From the NCBI GenBank assembly GCA_018993265.1, contig JAGKSW010000080.1:1-39749 (forward strand): 39,749 nt of DNA, in the 5' to 3' direction. Of the stretch, positions 34,493-39,749 are shown one piece after another. Below the pieces are notes generated by a model that worked only from the letters and a program-made list of their open reading frames with translations, did not search any database and had not been told where the DNA came from. The stretch's first letter is position 1; every line of letters begins with the position of its first letter. Position numbers and translations under genes: made by a program. The stretch is from Nostoc sp. TH1S01. Its GTDB lineage: Bacteria > Cyanobacteriota > Cyanobacteriia > Cyanobacteriales > Nostocaceae.

Positions 34493-35314
34493 CTATTCTG
34501 AGTTCTGCAAAAACTGGATAACTACCTTCGCTACTTCTTCAGGTATCTGATTCATCATGCAAATTGTTCCTTCGGGAAATTCAGCAACTTTGCCATGCGG
34601 AATTGCTTGAGAAAGAAAATACCGATCGCCAGCTTTTGCTAAACTCAATCTTTCAAATTCTTTGACATCATCCATTCCCCAAATAATCAGAGTTGGACAC
34701 TTAATAGAACGAAATCTTTCTGGTGCATCTAGACAGTAATTGCCTACAGCCCAAACTGCATACAAAGGATGACCAAAACATTTTAAATCGTCTAATACCC
34801 AACGATGATTTAATTCAGCAGAGCCTACATATCGAGATCGGGCTAACCATCTTTGCATGAGGTGAGAGCCATCATCTTTGATTTTAAAACCTTCCTCAAA
34901 CATTCTGAATAGTTGCGCTTGTCCGCCTTCACCAAAACCAGCTACGTTACCTAAAATCAGTTTATCAATGCGATCGCCATAAGTTGCTGTGACTTCTCCC
35001 GCCACAAAAGCACCTGTATGGTTGCCCATAATGCTGGTTTTTTCTATACCTAATTCATCTAAAAGTGCGATCGCTGTTTTTGCATAGTCAGCAATTGTAT
35101 ACATTCGCGGTGGTTTATCCGAATCACCAAACCCCATCAAATCCATTGCTATAACTCGTCTGTGTTCAGCCAGAATCGGCATCAGTTCTCGGTATTCATC
35201 ACTACTGCGGGGGTTCATGTGCAGCAACAGCAAAGGTTCACCCTCGCCGCCGATGCGATAAAGAATCTGTCCATCTTCTGTGTCTAGAAAAGCTCGTTTA
35301 ATTTTTTGGTTCAT
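34493..35314 (-). CDS. Alpha/beta-hydrolase fold protein, paralog 1 (His at nucleophile position)
   Basis: A 273-residue protein with the alpha/beta-hydrolase core and cap. The elbow reads MGNHTGAFVAGE, so the position normally held by Ser, Asp or Cys is His99 (GNHTG, 97-101). The HG oxyanion motif is HMNPRSS. The His of the triad, expected after EFPEG, is replaced (TICMMNQ), while the acid region IIWGMDD remains. GNHTG/GHHTG-type elbows occur in a known subgroup of these proteins; their chemistry is not settled. It is paralogous to the gene at 36357-37175, with identical blocks (RAFLDTEDGQILYRIGGEGE). It is the last gene of the four-gene minus-strand unit, 57 bases after the BKACE gene. Confidence 0.85.
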   Translation of the reverse strand: MNQKIKRAFLDTEDGQILYRIGGEGEPLLLLHMNPRSSDEYRELMPILAEHRRVIAMDLMGFGDSDKPPRMYTIADYAKTAIALLDELGIEKTSIMGNHTGAFVAGEVTATYGDRIDKLILGNVAGFGEGGQAQLFRMFEEGFKIKDDGSHLMQRWLARSRYVGSAELNHRWVLDDLKCFGHPLYAVWAVGNYCLDAPERFRSIKCPTLIIWGMDDVKEFERLSLAKAGDRYFLSQAIPHGKVAEFPEGTICMMNQIPEEVAKVVIQFLQNSE

Positions 35315-35371
35315 ATTTTTGGGCGATCGCAGTTACATTTCTTCTAAGTTGGCATTGCCTAACTAAATTAT

Positions 35372-36295
35372 TTATGAGTTAGCAGTTACATACTCTTGCT
35401 TTTGAGAAGCTCTCGGTGACATCTTCAGAATCTCCCGTGCTTGTGCTGGTGTAGCAACTTCCCGGCCGAGAGAGTGTGCCATCTTCGCAACCATCTCAAC
35501 TAACTCGCCGTTGTGCGGCGTGCCAAAGCGAGTGTAAGCATAATCTCCTAGTCCAATACCGACATGACCTCCCAGAGTAATTGCCCAGGCTGCCACCCTC
35601 ATCACGTCGCCATTCCAGCAAAGCGCCAACCACTGATTCCCCGCAGGAACCTCAGCCACAAACGCCTGCAAACCATGTATAGTTGCAGCAGCACCAGCAG
35701 GCATAACTTCTCCCGTAAAAACAAACTCCCAAAGTGTTTCCCGTGGCAGAAGCCCCATTTCTTGGAAGCAACGCGCTGTTCGCATTTGTCCTACGTCCCA
35801 ACAGACGGAACTAACGTAAACATTGTGTTTCTTGAATACTTCCAGTACTGCCCGGAGGTTATCACGAGTATTAACATACACCTGATCGTAAGTATCGAAC
35901 TGTTTGGTCTGGGGATTCCAGAAGTCCACGTTCAATGACCCAAAATCCACAGGAGCCATGTCAACCCGTAACACTGGATCATCATTCACCGCCAAGATGT
36001 GCCGCACGCGATCCTCTACTTGATTCTGTGTAATGTAGCCCAGCGTCGGATGGATTAAAAGATCCGTCTGTTCCCGAATTCCCTCTATCACTTCCAGATA
36101 AAGTTCAACATCGTTGCGCGGTTTGCCACTTTCTGGGTCTCGCCCGTGCCAATGGAATATCGAAGCTCCTGCTTCCCAAGCACGAACTGCGTCGCGGATA
36201 ATCTCTTTAGGAGAGTAGGGTACAGCAGGATTTTCTGTGCGATCGGCTATTTCGTTACAACGACACTCAATAATCAATGGTAATTCGTTGTTCAT
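35372..36295 (-). CDS. BKACE family protein (3-keto-5-aminohexanoate cleavage enzyme-like, DUF849)
   Basis: A 307-residue zinc-dependent beta-keto acid cleavage enzyme. The HxH zinc motif is ASIFHWHGRD (His48, His50), and LGGHVGIGLGDY near residue 240 supplies a further conserved His. The N-terminus PLIIECRCNE is typical. These enzymes condense a beta-keto acid with acetyl-CoA to give acetoacetate and a new acyl-CoA, or the reverse. The identity of the keto acid varies widely across the family and cannot be read here. It lies between the two alpha/beta-hydrolase paralogs in a four-gene operon, 57-62 bases from each. Confidence 0.88.
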   Translation of the reverse strand: MNNELPLIIECRCNEIADRTENPAVPYSPKEIIRDAVRAWEAGASIFHWHGRDPESGKPRNDVELYLEVIEGIREQTDLLIHPTLGYITQNQVEDRVRHILAVNDDPVLRVDMAPVDFGSLNVDFWNPQTKQFDTYDQVYVNTRDNLRAVLEVFKKHNVYVSSVCWDVGQMRTARCFQEMGLLPRETLWEFVFTGEVMPAGAAATIHGLQAFVAEVPAGNQWLALCWNGDVMRVAAWAITLGGHVGIGLGDYAYTRFGTPHNGELVEMVAKMAHSLGREVATPAQAREILKMSPRASQKQEYVTANS

Positions 36296-36356
36296 TGTCT
36301 TCCTTCTAAATAGGTAGGCAGATTTATTTGTCAGATGAAATACATCTAAAAATCAC

Positions 36357-37175
36357 TTAATACTTTTCCAAAAAATCAACTACTACTTTTAATACTTCTT
36401 CTGGCATTTGATTAACCATCCACATGGTTCCACCTTCTATTTCAACTGTTTGACTATGAGGAATAACTTCCTGGAGCCAAGATTGATTTTCAGGTTTTGC
36501 TAAACCAAATTTTTCTAAAGGTTCTAAGCCTTTTTCTCCCCACAAAACCAGAGTTGGACACTTAATCAAACGAAATCTTTCTTTCGCCGCCAGACAATAG
36601 TTTGCTACTGCCAAACCAGGATATATAGGAGAGCCAAAGCACTTCAAATCATCTAAAACACAACGGTGATTTAACTCTCCTGTGCCGACGTAATTAACGC
36701 GAGATAACCATTGTGCCATCAAATGAGAGCCATCTTCTTTCACTTGATATCCTTGAGAATATCTCTGGTAAATTTTGTCTTTTTCTTCTGCGTCAAATCC
36801 AAATACATTGCAGAGCATGAGTTTATCTATTCGTTCTGGGTAGGCGGCTGCAAATTCTCCGGCGATATAACCTCCTGTCAGACTACCGAAAATGCTTGTC
36901 TTTGTTATACCTAATTCATCCAAAAGTGCGATCGCATTTTTGGCATAGTCAGCAACAGAATAAACTCTAGGAGGCTGATCAGAATCACCTAAACCCATTA
37001 AATCCATTGCAATTACTAATTTTTTCTCTGCCAAAATCGGCATCAATTCTTTAAATTCATCACTACTGCGGGGAGTCATGTGCAGTAAAAGTATGGCTTC
37101 ACCTTCTCCTCCTATGCGGTAAAGAATTTGCCCATCTTCTGTATCTAAAAATGCTCGTTTGATGCGTTGGCTCAT
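36357..37175 (-). CDS. Alpha/beta-hydrolase fold protein, paralog 2 (Leu at nucleophile position)
   Basis: A 272-residue paralog of the 34493-35314 gene, aligned almost without gaps. Its elbow reads FGSLTGGYIAGE: GSLTG at 97-101 places Leu99 where the nucleophile should be. The third-triad His is also absent (EGGTMWMVNQ), and the acid region reads LWGEKGLEPL. As far as I can see no canonical triad survives, so it is unlikely to be a standard serine hydrolase. It could be a binding, lyase-type or cofactor-independent enzyme, or a partner of paralog 1. The start is ATG, 75 bases downstream of the amidohydrolase gene. Confidence 0.85.
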   Translation of the reverse strand: MSQRIKRAFLDTEDGQILYRIGGEGEAILLLHMTPRSSDEFKELMPILAEKKLVIAMDLMGLGDSDQPPRVYSVADYAKNAIALLDELGITKTSIFGSLTGGYIAGEFAAAYPERIDKLMLCNVFGFDAEEKDKIYQRYSQGYQVKEDGSHLMAQWLSRVNYVGTGELNHRCVLDDLKCFGSPIYPGLAVANYCLAAKERFRLIKCPTLVLWGEKGLEPLEKFGLAKPENQSWLQEVIPHSQTVEIEGGTMWMVNQMPEEVLKVVVDFLEKY

Positions 37176-37250
37176 TTTTTCATACTCCCTGCTTGACTGA
37201 AATTGAAATTCAGATTTAATATTACTAACCTCGGATAATACACCTACTCT

Positions 37251-38744
37251 TTAAATTGCAGAATAGGGGCGTTTCAAATAACGCCCAGTTGGTGAACCTA
37301 TAACTTGTCCGTTGTGATAAATTAAATTTCCGCGTAAAAAGGTACTCTTCACCCTTCCTCTTAACTCTACACCTTCAAAAGGAGTGTAACCTTGTTGTGA
37401 CTCCGACTCAGCAGCACTTACCACAAAGCTTTCATTTGGGTCTACCAATACCAAGTCTGCATCGTAGCCAATAGCAATATCACCTTTTTCTAGCAACCCA
37501 AAGCGCCGCGATGGGTTCCACGATAACAACTTAGCAATATGGTTATAAGACATCCCTCGCTTGCTACCTTCACTAAATACACCCGAAAGTAAATATTCTG
37601 TACCGCCAAAACCAGACTTGGCTAACCAAATATTATTCGGATCTTTTGCACTGCGTTTTTGTTCAGCAGAACAGCAAGCATGGTCACTAACTATCCAATC
37701 TACTTGATTATTTAGTACCGCTTGCCATAAGTATTCCACATCAGCACGAGGCCGAATAGGCGGGTTAACTTTTGCCAAAGTACCATTAGGTGTATCAACA
37801 TCTAATAGTAAATGTCCAACAGTCACTTCTCGCCGAAAATTAATATGGGGAAAAGCAGTTTGCATCTTCAAAGCTGCTTCCATTGCTTTGCGCGAACTGA
37901 GATGTAACAAATTGATATTTGCACAGTTAGTTTCATGTGCCAAATAAGAAGCAATGCAAATTGCTAACCCTTCAGAATGCGGTGGACGTGCTGCACTATA
38001 AGCGTGCAGTCCACTCAGGCTAGAATCGTTTTCGACTATTTTGGTATAAGCATTGAGAATTTCTGCAACTTCGCAATGCAAACTCAAGCTGATAGTATCT
38101 CGCGCTGCTGGATGTTCTGCCATCAAGCCAGTGATACCGCGCATAATAAATTCAAAATGGGCGAAGTCGTAGCGTTCCTCTTTATTGATCATCAAAAATA
38201 AGTTTTGGTGGTCTGATAGACCATGCAACCCATAGCCACCATAAAACATGAATATTTTAAATGAAGTTACGCCATGTTCTGCAAACAATAGAGGAATTTC
38301 GTCGATATGTTGACTAGCTATAGGTGCAATGTGATAGCTGTAATCTACAAAAAAATTACCTGCGGATAACGCCAGTACTTCGGGAAAAAAATCGCGGTAG
38401 GAACCGCCTTTATTTAGATAATATTGTCCTGTGCGAATGTAATTGAGACTAGTTGTGACTCCCCCCATTGCGGCGGCTTTACTTTCAGTCACTGCATCTT
38501 TATCAAGGGGTTGATAGATCCCAATGTGCATGTGAGCATCCACCACCCCAGGAAAACCCAGCAAGTTTTTGGCATCGAATACTTCTAAGGCTTGGTTTGC
38601 GCTAATATTAGGAGCAATTTCAGCAAATTTTCCATCCTTAATGCCTACATCAAGTAGTTCAACAGCCTCATCATGTGGACGAACAACGCGCACATTTTTG
38701 ATAATTGTATCTAATACAGGAGGTTCAGACACAGTAGACCTCAC
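37251..38744 (-). CDS. Dihydroorotase/hydantoinase-family cyclic amidohydrolase
   Basis: A 497-residue metal-dependent amidohydrolase. The bimetal site is complete: HMH (His71, His73) in VDAHMHIG, Lys163 in TSFKIFMFY (likely carboxylated), His223 in SLHCE, His281 in LLHLSS and Asp354 in VSDHAC. Relatives hydrolyse cyclic amides such as dihydroorotate, hydantoins, allantoin or dihydropyrimidines. The ring substrate here is not known. It lies at the head of a four-gene minus-strand operon (amidohydrolase, hydrolase paralog 2, BKACE, hydrolase paralog 1). A start at GTG 38732, preceded by GAGG at six bases, is as plausible as GTG 38744. It diverges from the AspH-type oxygenase gene across ~120 bases. 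Confidence 0.85.
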   Translation of the reverse strand: MRSTVSEPPVLDTIIKNVRVVRPHDEAVELLDVGIKDGKFAEIAPNISANQALEVFDAKNLLGFPGVVDAHMHIGIYQPLDKDAVTESKAAAMGGVTTSLNYIRTGQYYLNKGGSYRDFFPEVLALSAGNFFVDYSYHIAPIASQHIDEIPLLFAEHGVTSFKIFMFYGGYGLHGLSDHQNLFLMINKEERYDFAHFEFIMRGITGLMAEHPAARDTISLSLHCEVAEILNAYTKIVENDSSLSGLHAYSAARPPHSEGLAICIASYLAHETNCANINLLHLSSRKAMEAALKMQTAFPHINFRREVTVGHLLLDVDTPNGTLAKVNPPIRPRADVEYLWQAVLNNQVDWIVSDHACCSAEQKRSAKDPNNIWLAKSGFGGTEYLLSGVFSEGSKRGMSYNHIAKLLSWNPSRRFGLLEKGDIAIGYDADLVLVDPNESFVVSAAESESQQGYTPFEGVELRGRVKSTFLRGNLIYHNGQVIGSPTGRYLKRPYSAI

Positions 38745-38867
38745 ACTAAAATAAATACAGCAGCTTCAGTTCTGGTTAACCAGGAATTTCAACATCGTAC
38801 CGGAACCCAAGCTAAAACCCATGATTATGTAACAGTTTTTTATTCAATCATCTTGAGGATAAACGCA

Positions 38868-39662
38868 ATGGAAACTTTTAATGAATATCATCTCAATCCA
38901 GAGCAATTTCCTTTCCTGAAAACTCTTCAAGATAACTGGCAAGTAATTAGAGATGAATTTACTAACTTTGTTAAGCAGGCATCCAATGAGGAGTTAAAAT
39001 TTGCCTACGATGTTTTAGGTCCTAAAAGTAAAACAATAAAAACTAAAGGTGATTCTAAATATAGTGCCTTTGGAATTTTATTTCAAGGGTTGTTTATTGA
39101 AGAATATATTCAATTACATCAAATACAATATCCAGATTACAGCACAGATGAGGCTTCAGACAAAGCATTTGTCTTAAGAAAGAAATATTTCCCCAATCTG
39201 GCGATCGCAATAGAAAAAATTAACTTTAATGATGATAATATCCTCAGAAATGTGTACTTTGGAACTTTTCATCCCGGATTAGATATCAAGCTTCATGTTA
39301 ACTATAATCCTCACATGAATCGAGGCTATTTAGGATTAATTGTGCCAGAGGGGGATATAGCTATGAAAATATGCCATGACAAGCTTTATTGGCACGAAGG
39401 AAAATTCTTAATTTTAGATCATAGTTACCCACATTGCCCGCACAATTACACCAATTATGATAGAACTGTTTTAGTTGTAGACTTTTTTAAACCGGATAAA
39501 CCTAGAGCAGAAGTGATTCAATTTGAAAAGGAACAAGTTACCGAACGTATGCGTGATAATCCTTACAGCTTAGGTGTGTTTGGCAAGAGTGATAAAGCTA
39601 AAGAAGAAGATTTTATCAAATATGGTTTAGCTCATCAGTTAGAGTGGGATAAAGCTTTATAA
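38868..39662 (+). CDS. Aspartyl/asparaginyl beta-hydroxylase (AspH)-type oxygenase
   Basis: A 264-residue Fe(II)/2-oxoglutarate-dependent oxygenase of the AspH family. The iron-site signatures are GTFHPGLDI (His135) and LDHSYPHCPH (His189), followed by TNYDRTVLVVDFF, whose Arg199 should hold 2-oxoglutarate. The family uses two His without a carboxylate ligand. The central WHEGKFLIL is also typical. It hydroxylates peptides or small molecules; the substrate here is unknown. The ATG at 38868 is chosen over an upstream TTG at 38853 because GAGGATAA precedes it. It diverges from the amidohydrolase operon, so a shared regulatory region and pathway are plausible. The gene ends ~90 bases before the window edge. 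Confidence 0.8.
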   Translation: METFNEYHLNPEQFPFLKTLQDNWQVIRDEFTNFVKQASNEELKFAYDVLGPKSKTIKTKGDSKYSAFGILFQGLFIEEYIQLHQIQYPDYSTDEASDKAFVLRKKYFPNLAIAIEKINFNDDNILRNVYFGTFHPGLDIKLHVNYNPHMNRGYLGLIVPEGDIAMKICHDKLYWHEGKFLILDHSYPHCPHNYTNYDRTVLVVDFFKPDKPRAEVIQFEKEQVTERMRDNPYSLGVFGKSDKAKEEDFIKYGLAHQLEWDKAL

Positions 39663-39749
39663 GTTTTATCTCCACACTTTTTCAGCAAAATAATGGAGTG
39701 GAAAAAGTTGTCCAATTTAGCTGTCAATAAGAGACCATTTATAAAGTAA

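Overview
The window looks like chromosome from a filamentous, probably Nostocales, cyanobacterium. The evidence is the many HIP1 octamers (GCGATCGC) inside and between genes, heptameric short tandem repeats, dispersed palindromic repeats and small inverted-repeat elements in the spacers. Gene content agrees: a XisI-type protein, a PAS/GAF histidine kinase, an FHA membrane protein, FtsH, an AI-2E transporter and a cyanobacterial-type Rieske oxygenase. No tRNA, rRNA or CRISPR array was recognised.

Layout. 1-5.7 kb: a cut-off Uma2-type gene, a NurA-domain protein, a startless ORF remnant, a soluble PAS-PAS-GAF-GAF histidine kinase and an FHA membrane protein. 5.9-8.6 kb: a large RTX-like protein made of 36 indel-free 20-residue repeats with a 200-residue super-period. 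8.65-10.25 kb: gene-poor DNA with repeats. 10.2-20 kb: ordinary metabolic and transport genes (class II amidotransferase, GPH symporter, phosphoribosyltransferase, AEC permease, D,D-carboxypeptidase, diguanylate cyclase, DUF1838, GNAT, pentapeptide-repeat protein and hypotheticals). 20-26 kb: Rieske oxygenase, a decayed IS5-type transposase broken by two later small insertions, an AI-2E permease and FtsH. 26-28.4 kb: xisI with an apparent xisH remnant, then a two-gene operon joining a nucleoside-deoxyribosyltransferase/TIR-like enzyme to a membrane-anchored Thoeris ThsA-type macro domain. 28.7-33.6 kb: aroA, a small conserved protein, hisS and an orphan AAA-TOPRIM (OLD-like) ATPase. 33.7-39.7 kb: a metabolic cluster with a HpcH/HpaI aldolase, a four-gene minus-strand operon (amidohydrolase, alpha/beta-hydrolase paralog 2, BKACE, alpha/beta-hydrolase paralog 1) and a divergent AspH-type 2-oxoglutarate oxygenase.

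How genes work together. The best candidate for an undescribed system is the operon at 26.7-28.4 kb. Its layout (nucleotide-signal enzyme plus macro domain tethered to two membrane helices) mirrors type II Thoeris, but the enzyme's sequence motifs are those of nucleoside deoxyribosyltransferases rather than a typical TIR. It has its own clear sigma70-like promoter. The second candidate is the 33.7-39.7 kb cluster, which appears to process a cyclic amide or keto-acid substrate. It uses two alpha/beta-hydrolase-fold paralogs whose nucleophile-elbow residue is His in one and Leu in the other. Both proposals are inference from motifs and gene order; no database search could be run.
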